A DNA stretch of 64,000 nucleotides, taken from positions 310,001-374,000 of the forward strand of contig OZ037837.1 in assembly GCA_964035575.1 (NCBI GenBank). The letters are read 5' to 3'. The notes beneath the pieces were generated by a model. The model did no database searches and was not told the DNA's origin. It saw only the letters and a list, made by a program, of their open reading frames with translations. The position numbers and the translations under genes were made by a program. This document shows positions 42,245 through 53,684 of the stretch, one piece after another (positions within the stretch are counted from its first letter, which is position 1; the number at the start of each line of letters is the position of its first letter). The DNA is from Rhynchopus sp. YZ270_cl-10 (taxonomy: Eukaryota; Euglenozoa; Diplonemea; Diplonemida; Diplonemidae).

Positions 42245-43729
42245 TCAATCGAAAGATGCAGGTAACAAAATAGGTCGACGTAAGTATTGTGGTAGCTCGT
42301 TGAGTACAACATCGCTGCACCTGTCCTTTCCATGCAAGGTCTTCAAAGCTGGGCACTTGTCGCAGAACGTGGACCCAGGACCCCAAGAGCTCTCAAACGA
42401 TGTCACACCTTGTAATGCACTCAGATCAACTGTAGTCAACGATGCGCAGTCGAAGAGGAACCCCTGCCCAAGCGAGGTGACACTTTGTAATCCATTCAGA
42501 TCAACTGACGACAATGATGTGCACCTGCTGAGGAACCCATTCCCAATCGAGGTGACACCTTGCAATCCACTCAGATCAAGTGTCGTCAACAATGTGCACC
42601 CGCTGAGGAACGCCTTCTCAATCGTGGTGACACCTTGCAATCCACTCAGGTTGAGTGTGGTCAAAGCCGTGCATTGATTAAGAAAGCAGTTCCCAATCGC
42701 AGTCACAGCAGATGCGTTACTGATATCAATGCACATCACATCCGTATTCGAGAAGAAGTTGTCTGGAATCGCAGTCGCAGCTCCTGCCTGCAGGAGCAAG
42801 CAAGCCAGCTTCGGATCACTTCCTTGATCAGTCACCTGCTGCAACCTTTCTGATGTAAGTGTTGTCTCACCCAACGCACGAAGTGCTGCAATGGCATCGT
42901 ACACAACAAGCGCACACCTCAGGGTGAGGGCATCGTGAACGTTCGAAACAGGCAGCTTCAGGGAAAACGTTGCGTGTGGGTCTGCAGCACCCACCGGGCG
43001 GCGGTCTCCACTCGCTGCCATGCTGTTGATGCTCCGCACAACGGCTTGCGACTCTGTGACCGCACGCAGCACCTGGTCGTCCCCAAGCTGGCACACCGCC
43101 TCGCACTCAGCAATCACGTGTCCTGCCTTCGCAACGAACGTCTTCAGTGCACACACCTCCCCTTCACGACTGAGTGCCTGTGTGAGGAAGCTCCGTGCCA
43201 ACTCCTCCTCACACACGACTTCGCTGCGCGACACATCCTCACGCATCACGAGATATCCGACGTGTGTCTGCAGGAGAAGGTCTTTGTACGTGTCCTCTGT
43301 GTGTGGGAGTGCTTCAAGCACACGGCACTTCTCCTCTGCATCAGTCCGCTGTGCTGTCAGGTCTGCCACGTGCGAGTGGAGGATGTTGCGCTGGCGTTTC
43401 ATGTGGTCCGTGATGTCAACTGTTTTGTGTCCCGTATGTCCGACGTACGCACAACGCAAGCAGATCAACGCGTCACCACACGCAGGGTCTTCACAGACAA
43501 GGGACAGCTCTTGGCCTGGGTGATGTGCACACTTCGACGATGTCCCGTACGCAGTCACAGAAGCGCGATGTGTCTCACGGTCACGTTTCCTTGTGTGGCA
43601 AGCGTCATAGCACGCAGTTGAATCGCAGAAGAACATCTCCGTGCAGATCCCGCACTGCAGCTGTGCAGGCTTGTCACAGTTCTCACAGCTGGGCATCTGT
43701 GGTGCGGTGGGCTGCGTGTCAGACACCAT
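42245..43729 (-). CDS. Tandem B-box / leucine-rich-repeat protein
   Basis: 494 residues. I start at the ATG at 43729-43727, which aligns with the paralogue's start (M..TQPTAPQMPSCE); the frame extends 33 codons further upstream without homology to the other copy's coding start. Residues 15-58: first B-box (CENC...CGIC...FFC...C...CH...H). Residues 67-105: second B-box (CAHH...CEDPAC..ALICLRC...H..H). Residues 106-240: helical, with Glu/Gln-rich coiled-coil character; residues 134-190 are absent from the paralogue at 1-1084. Residues 278-323: the LRR-family linker (ALRALGETTLTSERLQ...ACLLLQAGAATAIPDNF). Residues ~325-475: five to six LRR_5 repeats (LTTLDLSGLQGVTSIGNGFL). There is no RING, so any ubiquitin-ligase activity would need a partner. 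Likely cytoplasmic or nuclear adaptor. Confidence 0.9.
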   Translation of the reverse strand: MVSDTQPTAPQMPSCENCDKPAQLQCGICTEMFFCDSTACYDACHTRKRDRETHRASVTAYGTSSKCAHHPGQELSLVCEDPACGDALICLRCAYVGHTGHKTVDITDHMKRQRNILHSHVADLTAQRTDAEEKCRVLEALPHTEDTYKDLLLQTHVGYLVMREDVSRSEVVCEEELARSFLTQALSREGEVCALKTFVAKAGHVIAECEAVCQLGDDQVLRAVTESQAVVRSINSMAASGDRRPVGAADPHATFSLKLPVSNVHDALTLRCALVVYDAIAALRALGETTLTSERLQQVTDQGSDPKLACLLLQAGAATAIPDNFFSNTDVMCIDISNASAVTAIGNCFLNQCTALTTLNLSGLQGVTTIEKAFLSGCTLLTTLDLSGLQGVTSIGNGFLSRCTSLSSVDLNGLQSVTSLGQGFLFDCASLTTVDLSALQGVTSFESSWGPGSTFCDKCPALKTLHGKDRCSDVVLNELPQYLRRPILLPASFD

Positions 43730-44990
43730 GTTGTGTGTTTCGAAGTGGGAGGGTGCAGGGGTGTCTGGAAGGGGTTGGGTGGTTGGGGTGGACAAGGAAA
43801 AATGGCAAGAATATGAAGTCCTCAACAATAAGCGGACAGCTCAGTTCCCTGTGCCCGTGCAGTCCTACATCCATTCCGTGGTTTACATCTGATATGCTCT
43901 ACTCCCGCTTCCACTCATCATCCAGATGAACGGGGATCATTGAACACAGGGACATGAATCCTGTGTGATGTAGGGTCCGGTTGGGGTAAATAGAAGGTTG
44001 AAAAAGGGTATGTTATCTTTTTTTTTTTTTTGTCGTTCTGCCACTCCGTGGCTCTTGTCACCCGCTTCAGTGAACAATGGCTACTGAATACCAGCCTTAT
44101 GATGTATAGGCTTTGTTACTTGGTAGCACTATAGCACAGTCTCCTGAGTGGCACTATGAAAACAACATTTTGACGTGCCTCTCTGGCAAGGCATATACAC
44201 GACTGCGAAGTAAATGACGTGACTTGTGGTTTTCCACTGTGGCATTACAACGGAAACCACAACTAAAACCACAAATCAAGCCATTTACTTCACAGTCGCG
44301 TATGTCGCCAAGATCGATGATTTAAAAGAAAACAGGTTATGCAGGAGGGCCATTCTAGGGCGCGAATTCCCTTCAGATCGAAAACCCGAAATCCTAGAAA
44401 AAGCCTGCAGGTTATGTACAGAGAAAAAAAAAACGTGAAAGATGAACGTGCTTTGTCATGCACACAGATGAAAAAATATTGCTTTTTTTTTTTTGAAGGA
44501 AAGATGAGAGTTGTTTCCAGCAAAGCGTCGTTGCCTTCTTTTATGTTTGTTTGTTTGTTTTGAAAACTTGGTTGTATTAGTGTAGCCACCCGAGGATGAA
44601 CTCCACTATTTTTTTATATTTAAATTGTTGGAATAGTGCAGTTGCCACCTGTGCAAGCTCCACTGTGGTATTTTGGGGGGGTTTGTGCAAAGCCGAGAGC
44701 AAGGAATATTTTTTTGGTTTTGTGTATGTGTAAACTGAAGTCAGATTGGTGACATTGGGCTTCAACACTTTATTACACGTATTCTTGGTTGTGGACAACA
44801 CTTTGCAACCTCACCTTCGCCACGTCGTCGGCAACCCACGTATACGCGCACCTGTTCGACAACACTTTATTACACATATAGAGCAGATCCATCATTCGTT
44901 CCTTTTTTTCTCAAATCCTACTTCACAATAACGGCTTTAGACTATATTTTTTTTTACAAATTTGACACAAATTTGAAAATATGTATAAAA
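43730..44990. other. Spacer with several dispersed short repeats
   Basis: 43855-43890 (GTGCAGTCCTACATCCATTC) recurs at 1958 and 55370. 43915-43975 recurs in diverged form near 62238. 44439-44470 is a hairpin-family member. 44560-44670 holds the GAAAACTTGGTTGTATTAGT repeat followed directly by the ATTGTTGGAATAGTGCAGTT repeat. No gene. Confidence 0.6.
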
Positions 44991-45831
44991 AAAAATTGAA
45001 GCTAACTTCAGGATATACGATCATTAATGAAAACTAAATGAGGGGAAAAAAGGAATTTTTTTTTCGTGCCAAGAATTTGTAACTCTAGGCATCCATTAAT
45101 GATGTACAGGGGGGGGTTTGAAAATGTTTATTTGTATGTTTTGAAAGTGCTTTGTGCTCTGTTTAATTTTGCTTGATAGTTTTGTAGACGCGGGGTTGGA
45201 GAGGAAGGGGCGCGTTACTTTGTATGAGATTACGACTTATCCTCTTTCTCAGATGTACAGGGGGGGTTTTTTTGTTGTATCGACAATCACGTTGTACCTA
45301 CTGGAAAAACAATCTGTACTCAATGTCGGCCGAAGCCCTATGTACTACAGAAGGTATAGACGCAGATCATCCTGAACCCTTAAAGAGTAACTTTTATTTC
45401 TTCACAGGGGGGGGTTTTTTTTAAAAGATCGCGTGAACCACCGACACCCCAAATAGGTCCTCTGCGTGCAAATGAATTTTGGTCTGAGGGACAGGGACTT
45501 GAGGGGGTATAGGTGGGGGTTGAGAAAAAAAAAAGAGATTTTTTTTTATTTTGTTGCTTTTTTTTTGAAAGCTTTTATTTGGGGGAGCGACAAGAGAATC
45601 GGGTGGGGGGGGGGGGAATTCTTCTCGCTCTGTGCTGCGTTGCGCGGTTTCGTTCATTGAAGGTAACCGGACAAACGTGTATGCTACTATTCTAGCCTTC
45701 GATGCATGACATCCCTCAATTAAATGAGCGATCTTTTTTTTTTAAATTTTTTTAAATTTTTTAAAAAAAATACAAGAATGCAGAGCCTCGCAAGATAACA
45801 CAAAAAAAAAAGATATTTGAACAACAAAAAT

Positions 45832-45996
45832 TGGTACTCGGGAGGGGGTCGATATTGACAGGTCGCCGACAGGTAGGGGTCCGTTTTCGATGCATGCACC
45901 CCCTATCCGAGATAGGTGATACAATACATCGTGGAGGTGATGTTACATAAGTCCATCACCGCCTGACAGGTCGTTGACCGACTTCCGAAAGCACCA
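45832..45996. mobile_element. MITE related to 11650-11929 (165 bp)
   Basis: It starts TGGTACTCGGGAGGGGGTCG followed by ATATTGACAGGTCGCCGACA, and ends CTGACAGGTCGTTGACCGAC...AAAGCACCA. Termini and subterminal motifs follow the family at 11650, 13912 and 18165, but the ends are diverged and no target duplication is left. Confidence 0.6.
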
Positions 45997-48056
45997 CATA
46001 ATGCATTCAATAAATTGATAGCAAAAGGAGGAGGGATCAAAAAATGTTCCCATCTTCCAAAAAAAAAAAAAATTACAAATACTCGACTGAAACAAAATTG
46101 AAATAAATATCTTGTAAGAGGGATGCCTTCTCACGCAGACGCCCATATTAACAGTTGGACGGAAGGGAAGATTTTGAGAGTATCAAAAGAAATAAATTTC
46201 TTTCATTTTAAAACAAAAGTGAAGTGCATCGCGGGGAAAGGGATTGGGATATATTATAAGAAATCGCGAAATTCGTAGTGGGGTATGAAAAAAAGTATTT
46301 TCATCATACGGTGTGACCCGCCCCTCGATTTAAACCACTTGGGCCATTCTTGGGACATCCAAAACCGCAAAACGGGCCACACCATCATATGCAATCAATA
46401 AATTGATAGTATATGGTGAGGGATCAACAAAAATGTTCCCATCTTTCAAAAAAAAAGTGAAGTTATTGTATGCAGACACCTCCTAACTGACCCACACAAT
46501 GCCAGATACGAATGAAAGCACAAAAAAAAAAGGGGGGGGGTATTGGTTCTCTCTGTTTTGCTCTATTTCAAAAAAAAACTTTTCGATTTTTTTTCGTTTT
46601 GTTGTGAGCGTTCAAAAGATATAAAAATTATTATACAGGGAAAAAAATGCGTTATTGTTGAGTGTCCAGCCTTATGTGTGATTTTACGACCCCCCTTTAA
46701 CCACTAGCAGCCACTATAGTGGCGTTTTAATAGCCGCCTGTCACTGAAGCTGGATTTTGAAAAAGTGGGTACGATGAAACAGTGCTCAAAAAAGTCACCT
46801 TAGGAATCAAAATCAATAATCCAAATCACTCAAATGTGTATTATTTTTTTTTTTGCGACAAAATGTGGATTACAACAATCTGGATTATTGCGACAAATTG
46901 TCAATGTGAATTATTTAATCCGGATTTTTTGTCGTAATCTACATTTTTTTAGAGTCCACATTTTTGTCGTTTCCCCTTTTTAAAAAAAGTGAAGTTGATA
47001 GTGCAAAACGCCTCGCTGGGGACGCAGGCACTACTCTTACGGGTTTTATCGAACCCCGGAGTGTGAGTTTCTACCAGCGAAACTGTAAGGCAGGCAACCA
47101 CAGCCATTTGCCTATCTTTAATTGGGAAGGGTTTAAAAGTTTATTTTTTGTTTCGTTTTTTCGTTTTTTTGTTTTAGTATTATTTACTTCATTTTTTCTT
47201 TTTTTGTTGTTTTGTTTCTTGACCAACCTTATTGGGAAAGGGGGTGTGATTACAATGATTTAAGACTCAAGAAAGACGCACAACCTTTAAAAAAAACGCA
47301 TAGCTTTGGATTGTTGTTCATACATAATATAAAAAAGCATTGCAACATAGAACGGAGGGAACAAAAATGTTCCCAACTCGCTGTTCATACATTGTAAAAT
47401 AAAATTGCTGTCGCTCCCAACGCAGATGCAAACCAGCTCGTTGAGGGTCCAGCACCTCATTAGGCTCGCAGTGAAAGGGTTCTCAAAATAGAACACATAA
47501 AACAGGGAATGCAGACACCCATCCGTTACAAAGATAACAGATAATATCGTGTGCGCTACCATTTGGAAATCGGAGCGCAAGTCTTTACATACTGTTCTGC
47601 GCCCTTCTTCCCAAAAAAATCCTTTTAGGGCACGGTAATTTTTTTTCTTGGTAAGCGTCAGAGCACTTCTCAAAAAAAAGTACGCACGCACGCAAAAAAA
47701 AATTATGCAGTAAAAAAAATTATGAGTGGTGAAAAAAATTACAGTGGGGGAAATACAGGTACCAAAAATATTTTCCCACCAATTTTTGCCCACAAAAAAT
47801 CGGGGGAAATTTTTTTTGATTTCGGCTCTCAGGAGTCTGTGTGTGCTGTGATGGGGTCAATTTGCGCTGAAAAATGTACATTTTTTACCTAAAATACATT
47901 GTTGAGTTATTGAGGGCCCCCCTTTATAATTTTTTTTTCTGCATAATTTTTTCCCCTGGAATCTCAAAAAAAAAGTACGCACGCAGACGCTTACCAAAAA
48001 TAAAAATTACCGTGCCCTTAACACATTTCTCAAAAACTTCGGGTACCGGGTAGTCA
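45997..48056. other. AT-rich spacer, no gene
   Basis: A TGATAGTGCAAAAC...GACGCAGGCACT repeat at 46992-47032 matches 4660-4700. TGCATTCAATAAATTGATAG recurs at 46003 and 46392. A minus-strand frame (47287-47793) is Phe-rich and without domain. Nothing else supportable. Confidence 0.5.
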
Positions 48057-48079
48057 TGTGGCATGTGGCATGTGGCATG
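48057..48079. repeat. Three-copy GCATGTG seed
   Basis: CATGTGGCATGTGGCATGTG with a GCTCTGGTGTAACC right flank. It is a short counterpart of the 43-copy array at 24543-24843. Confidence 0.75.
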
Positions 48080-48329
48080 TGCTCTGGTGTAACCTACCTA
48101 AGTAGGCAGTGATATGGACCGTCAACCCTCCCCAATGTACCACATGTAGACAATGGCTCTGAAGGTTCGCACAAAAAAAAATCCTTTTTATTTACAGTAA
48201 TATTTTTGGTTGAGAAATTTTGCCTACATTGTTGGGCGATCTATGGCCGTCTCCGTGTGAGCTGTTGTGTGAGCTTTTTGTGAGACGCTACTGAGAGTGA
48301 AAAAAAACAAGTAATTGCTATCGGAAAAA

Positions 48330-49111
48330 AAACGGGGTGTGATGTGGAACTCCATCCTGTAGAAATAATCTACAACACGCCCAGCATTCTGCTCTTCTGC
48401 AGGTATGCTAACGCTCTTCGTACGCTGCCAGACCCACTGGGACGCCAGCAGAAACGTTCAAGAAGGGGGGCTGTCCTCTTCGTCCAGCACCATCTGCTCG
48501 ATAGCGTTGTTGGACGCCCGCTCGGCAGGCTCGGCGTGTTCCAGCTCGTTTTTGTCCACAGGCTCCCCACATTGTCGTCGTCGTTGGAGCAGTGCGGAAG
48601 GAACACAGAATGCACAGACTACAACACATCGATCACACCAGGCACATCAGCACCTCCAGCAAATCGCCAGGATGCTACGGTGGTTTCGAAAATCGCGCGG
48701 AGTTTTCCACAGCACACCCGTTTTTCCTTAGCAATTACTTGTCCTTGTTGTTACTGTTATTTTCAACCACCTTCCTTCAACCCTTGTAGGGATCAGTTGT
48801 AATTTTTTTCGCGAAAACATGAAATTATACATTTCAAGAGAACAAATTAAAAAGGGTCCTTGTTTGCATTTTTGGGCTCCGCCCGTGCAGTGGTGGGGTC
48901 AATCTCGAAAATTGGATAATTTTTTGACTACTTAAATTTTGAGAAATATGAGCCCGGTTGCTTATACGTGGGGCCCATTTTCAGCTAAAATTTTCCTCAA
49001 AATCTGGTTTTGTAAAATTGACCCTTTCCCCCCCCCACATCGATTTCAATACTATACCTTACTTCACCTACGGTTACCCTTACAGGGGGGTGAAGGAAGG
49101 TAAGTTGAAAA
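48330..49111. repeat. Inverted copy of the 38.2-39.2 kb element
   Basis: 48340-48860 matches 38698-39220 in reverse orientation with many indels. 48860-49111 matches the 260-bp unit of 38176-38697 in reverse. Only one unit is present here, so the tandem duplication at 38 kb happened after the copies separated, or was lost here. Confidence 0.85.
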
Positions 49112-51083
49112 TCTCTCCCCGTTCATAGATCACCCAATTGTTATTGTGCGGCGATGGGAGGAAAATTATTTGATTAATAAGTGAAGAAAATGCAAAAAAA
49201 AAAATCGCACGCTGGAAAAATATGATGAAGATATTATTTTCAATCGAAAGATGGAGTTTTTTGTCCATCAGCGTTGTCTCCTCTTTTGTTGAATAAAAAA
49301 TCTTTTGTTTTTTTTTTGCAAATAAAAAAGTAGGGCCGGAAAATAGTATTTTATTGTAAGACGAACCCAGCCTCACTGTGTCGCCCTGAAGCTTTTTAGG
49401 GAAATAAAATCAAAAATCTTCTGCTGACGGTTGTGGTCGAAGGTACCACGAAACACTCCTGCGAACCCATGAAAGAGGCACAACTCGCATTGGGGGGTGA
49501 TTGGTGAGGGGGTTTTTGAAAATGTCCTTTTTTGATAAATTGTTGGAGTAGTGTAGTTGCCTCGGTTGTGTTGCCACAGTTGTGCAATCACCACTGTAGT
49601 TTTTTTTTTTGTTTGTTTTGAAAGTAATTGTACTCTGTTTAATTTTGGTGAGGGGTATTCAGGGGTGAATGGTTACAATAATTGGTACATTTTGCTATTT
49701 ATTTTTGAAACTTTCTGATTATCCTTTGGTCCAATCAACCCTGCTGAGGCAGAGCGGCCGCGAGTCTTATTCTGTTCAAGGGTAGTCCTGGGACCGGCCC
49801 CAGTTGGTGCCGTTTTTCCCGATCTGTTACGTCCATGTTGGATGGTTTCCCTTTTTTTGAAGGTTTCTTCTAGAACGAGACATTCCACCATTGGAAAAAA
49901 AGGGGGGTAAAGAAACTACACCTTCCCCCAAAGCTATAGTTATTGATACAATTTTTTTTTGGACTTTCTGTGTAAGGGCTTTTTCGTTGTTTCTTTGTTG
50001 ATCGCATCCATCCGGGAAAGTACGGGGGAGAGGTGGAGCACAAGGGGGGTAGGGGAAAACGGTAAGACTCATGGCACCCGAAGAGCGCGTCTTTCATTTT
50101 CCAGACGTATTGCATACTCGTACAAAAGAAAAGGTGTTTATTGTTTATTGATGCAGGAACCTACGACTGACCCACGATGCCAGCCATCTGGATGAAAGCA
50201 TAAAGTACCCTGCGGCAAACAACAGAAAGGTGTAAAAAGTAAAATACAAAAGAACAGGTTTAGAGATGAAGACACTGCTTTTTAGTCAACCCTTTTTTAA
50301 AAAATAAATGATTTGCAAGAATACTATAGTCGAGAGGTCTCGAGGGGTGTGGATGATTAAAAAAATATGGGTCAAAAAACATTATCGAAAGGATCCTACC
50401 AGAGACGTGGCCGGGAGAGCCACGGCTAGCCCACATCTTTTGCTTTATTCATTTCAGTTATATTTTTTGTGCCGACATATTTCCTAAGCGTACTACCATA
50501 GTACGTGACTAGGGTCTGTACGTAGTGTTCGGACAAAACGGGAGTTTGAATTTGAAAAATGTTTTTGTTTATGGTTTGCACTCTTTGTTTTTGCTTTTAA
50601 TGTGTTTATGTTTTTTTTTGCTTTTTTTGATCCATAACCAAAGCTATGTGCGAACCTTAATGTAGTTTCCAGATTCCACAGACTGGAGGACACTGAAAAG
50701 AAGTCCAATCTTTTTTCTTTTTTTTTGTGTTTCTTGCTTTCACGCAAGGAGAGGTTTTGGGGAGAGACACTTAAGAAAGCGTGAAAGCACGATGAGAAAA
50801 AAAAATCTGAAAACTAGGTGGGATGTAACATTTTGAATGACACTGACAACACTTTCTTAGGTTCTTGAAAACTTGGTTGTATTAGTGTAGACACCCGAGG
50901 ATGAACTCCACTATACAAAACGCTGTTCTTTTTTGCAGCTGTTGTACGTTGACATCAAAATTATACGTTGTACAAAAACAAATTCATATACTTTCAAATA
51001 AAATTTGAAAGTATTAGGGAAGTGTATAAAAAACAACAACAACCCATCTTTTTTTAAAAATTCCTTGTTGTACAAAAAGAAAA
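49112..51083. other. Spacer, repeats only
   Basis: It contains the GAGTAGTGTAGTTGCCTCGG repeat at 49535-49600, the block shared with 30 kb at 50030-50115, a 6-bp stem CGTGGC/GCCACG near 50405, and the CACCCGAGGATGAACTCCAC repeat at 50890-50915. No gene recognised. Confidence 0.5.
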
Positions 51084-52586
51084 GGGGTAAGGACATTCTG
51101 GTACCCCCAAGTTTGACTTTTGGACAATTCAGACCCACAAGGTTTCGATAAAGACACTTCAGACCCACAAGGTTTACGATAAAGACAGTTCAAACCCACA
51201 AGGTTTACGATAAAGACACTTCAGACCCACAAGGTTTGCATTTTGGACACTTCAAACCCACAATGTTTGCGCTTTGGACAGTTCAGACCTTGTGGGTCTG
51301 AAGTGTCCAAAATGCAAACCTTGTGCGTGTTTTCTTCTTCTAAGGTGCTTGCTCTCCATACCTAGACCCTCGAATTTATTTTTTCCGCCCCCACACGGTG
51401 GAGTCTGACCAAAATGGCCTGACCCTTTTGGCCGGACTAAAGGACGGACCCCTGAGTCCGGCCAGGCGGACCGTGGGTCCGCCTGGGCGTGGGTTGCGGG
51501 CCGTGGGTCCACCCAGGTACCCTGGTGTACAAGGAAAAAAGTCGTGAAAGAGCAACCACAGCTCCGCATGACAAACACAAAGTGTCCAGTCACGTGGGGC
51601 ATTCATGCACTGAGGAGATAATGATCCAACAATTTACAAGAAAGCATTACTTAACCTACTGCTGGAAGTTGCCAGGTCGTAGTAACACACAAAGTGTGCC
51701 TCCGTTCGGGAAGACCGGATATTCTAGAGACCAAAAAGGCCTCTTCCGCTGGTCAAGGTATAACCATTCACCAGGAGGTGAACGGCCCAAGACCCCCGTG
51801 GAGAAGTTAAATGTTGTAATGCTATCAAGTACAAACTGCGACCACTGTCTTACCCTCCTCAATGCATGGTGGAAGATGTCTTTGACAACAAATATCCTGT
51901 ACCCAGGTACCCATATTCCCAGACCCACGCAGCACTACGCAAAATTTACCACCAGACCCTGTCTTCGTGCACCTGAAGTACAACGCCGCAGACAGGCCAA
52001 ACATGCGTTGGACTCAGAGGAATGCCTGCTGTGCAGTGTATCAAACATGAGAACCAACTCCCAGAAACAAGGGGCGCCTTTTGGCGGGCGTTGTTGAGGG
52101 TGTTTGGGGTGCAAAGTTTTCCACAATTTTGATGCGCGGGTACAGAAGTGTTGTCTTGTTCTTTCATCTCTAGGAATGTAAATGTCAATCGCGTTTAACT
52201 ACCACTAGGGCTTGTTCAGTGAACCCACAAGGGGTCGAAGGGGGTTGGTTATCCCATATCTATCAAAGGTTGTGTCGACCAGGCGAATCCACTATGTACG
52301 CTGTATGATGATAAATCCGAAGAAATAACAGTGCATAGCAACTGCAGGAAGTTTATTAAAAAGAGTGCCTCACGCTACACAAACCACCACCCGCGATTGA
52401 CTTGATGATAACTAGATGACTCTATTTTCTTCAGACCACAAGGTTCAAGGTTTGCATTTTGGACGACCCACCAGGTCTGAACTGTCCAAAATGCAAACCT
52501 TGTGGGTCTGAAGTGTCTTTATCGAAACCTTGTGGGTTTGAATTGTCCAAAAGTCAAACTTGGGGGTACCAGAATGTCCTTACCCC
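51084..52586. mobile_element. 1.5-kb TIR element with minisatellite arms and 9-bp target duplication
   Basis: The ends GGGGTAAGGACATTCTGGTA and its complement lie just inside AAAAGAAAA duplicated at 51075-51083 and 52587-52595. The arms (51084-51330 and 52430-52586) consist of tandem ~33-base units around TCAGACCCACAAGGTTT. The body (51530-52430) is a family D copy. A 9-bp duplication with long arms is characteristic of Mutator-like (MULE) elements, which is a reasonable but unproven assignment. No transposase is encoded. Confidence 0.75.
51530..52430 (+). repeat. Interspersed repeat family D, copy inside the 1.5-kb TIR element
   Basis: AAGGAAAAAAGTCGTGAAAG through GCCTCACGCTACACAAACCA matches 30655-31490 and 32938-33292. 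Its position inside complete element ends suggests that the other family D loci are remnants of the same element type. Confidence 0.8.
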
Positions 52587-52595
52587 AAAAGAAAA

Positions 52596-53471
52596 GTTAG
52601 ATTCATTTACTTTCAGTTCGCAGAATGGAAAGTATTTGAGAGGGTCAACACATGCACGCTCTCTTTTTTTGTTTTTAGATAAAAAGTTATTTCATAATAT
52701 TATACATTCCTCTCTGATGAAATGAAGGTATAGAAGGTGCTAAAAAAGTATAAAGAGAATAGTTTTGGCCCCTACCCCGGACACTGGAGGGAGTGAGATA
52801 TTTTAAAAATAAAATAAAAGCCAAATTTCTGGGGTGGGGAAGGAAATCTAGGCAGGGGTTGAAGAAAAGAAAAACCCCCAAAAAAAATTTGGAGAAGAAG
52901 AAAAAACAAAACAAAACAAAAATGCGTTCTTTTGGGGCTACTAAACTTTTTGCCAGAGAGAAGTGCCCCGAATCAGCATTTTCCCAGAAGAAAATGTATT
53001 CAATTTTTCTTCAGGAAAATCCCTTTTGGTGAGTTTTTTTCAACGGTTTTAAAAAGCGAGAAGGAAAAAAAAGTGGGTAAACAGGTCTAGCCTTCGAACC
53101 TGTAGAGGAAAATACACTTTATTCCATAGCGACAACGAGAATGAAGGAACATGAGCGAGAAAAATGCCAAAAAAAAAAAATCGTCGACCCCAGAAGAGGA
53201 AGCCAGAAGATTTGGCAAAAATTATCGGTTAAAAACAAAACTAAAAAACAAAAAAAAGACAGAAAAAATAAATGAAAAGATGCAGTCTCAGAAGTACTGC
53301 ATCTTTTGAAAGAAAAAAACATTTGTTGAAAATAGAGAGAGGCAGGGTTTCAGGGGTAAAATGGGTCCAAAAAAAAGAATCGAAAAAATTGTGTCCCTTC
53401 AACTCCAAAAGGCACACTGATTTTTTTTGAAAAGGGGGTTTTAAAAAGTCTTGAAGTTTTGAATAGTTTTA
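52596..53471. other. Low-complexity spacer
   Basis: Lys-rich frames and A runs; no gene, no repeat partner identified. Confidence 0.5.
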
Positions 53472-53584
53472 GGGGAATAGTCAGATTTACCCTATTTTGA
53501 AAAAGTTCAGACTTGCCCTAAAAAAGATTTTAGGGAAAATCTGAACTTTTTCAAAATAGGGTAGGGTAAATCTGACTATCCCCC
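53472..53584. repeat. ~110-bp inverted repeat (fold-back)
   Basis: ATAGTCAGATTTACCCTA on the left pairs with TAGGGTAAATCTGACTAT on the right, and CTATTTTGAAAAAGTTCAGA with its complement, around a short A/T centre. One arm has an extra ACCCT. It is probably a short fold-back transposon without a visible target duplication. Confidence 0.8.
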
Positions 53585-53684
53585 AAAGTTATAACATGCC
53601 ACACTGCGCCGCGGTGCAAGAAAAAAAAAACCAATGCACACAAAAACGTCCACGGGCAGCGGTGAAAATCTTGGGCAGTAAGCC

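Noticed and set aside
48344..48802. 152-residue plus-strand protein and its counterpart at 38814-39200
   Set aside because: The two frames are similar only because the DNA is an inverted repeat; indels break the alignment repeatedly and no domain is recognisable on either strand.
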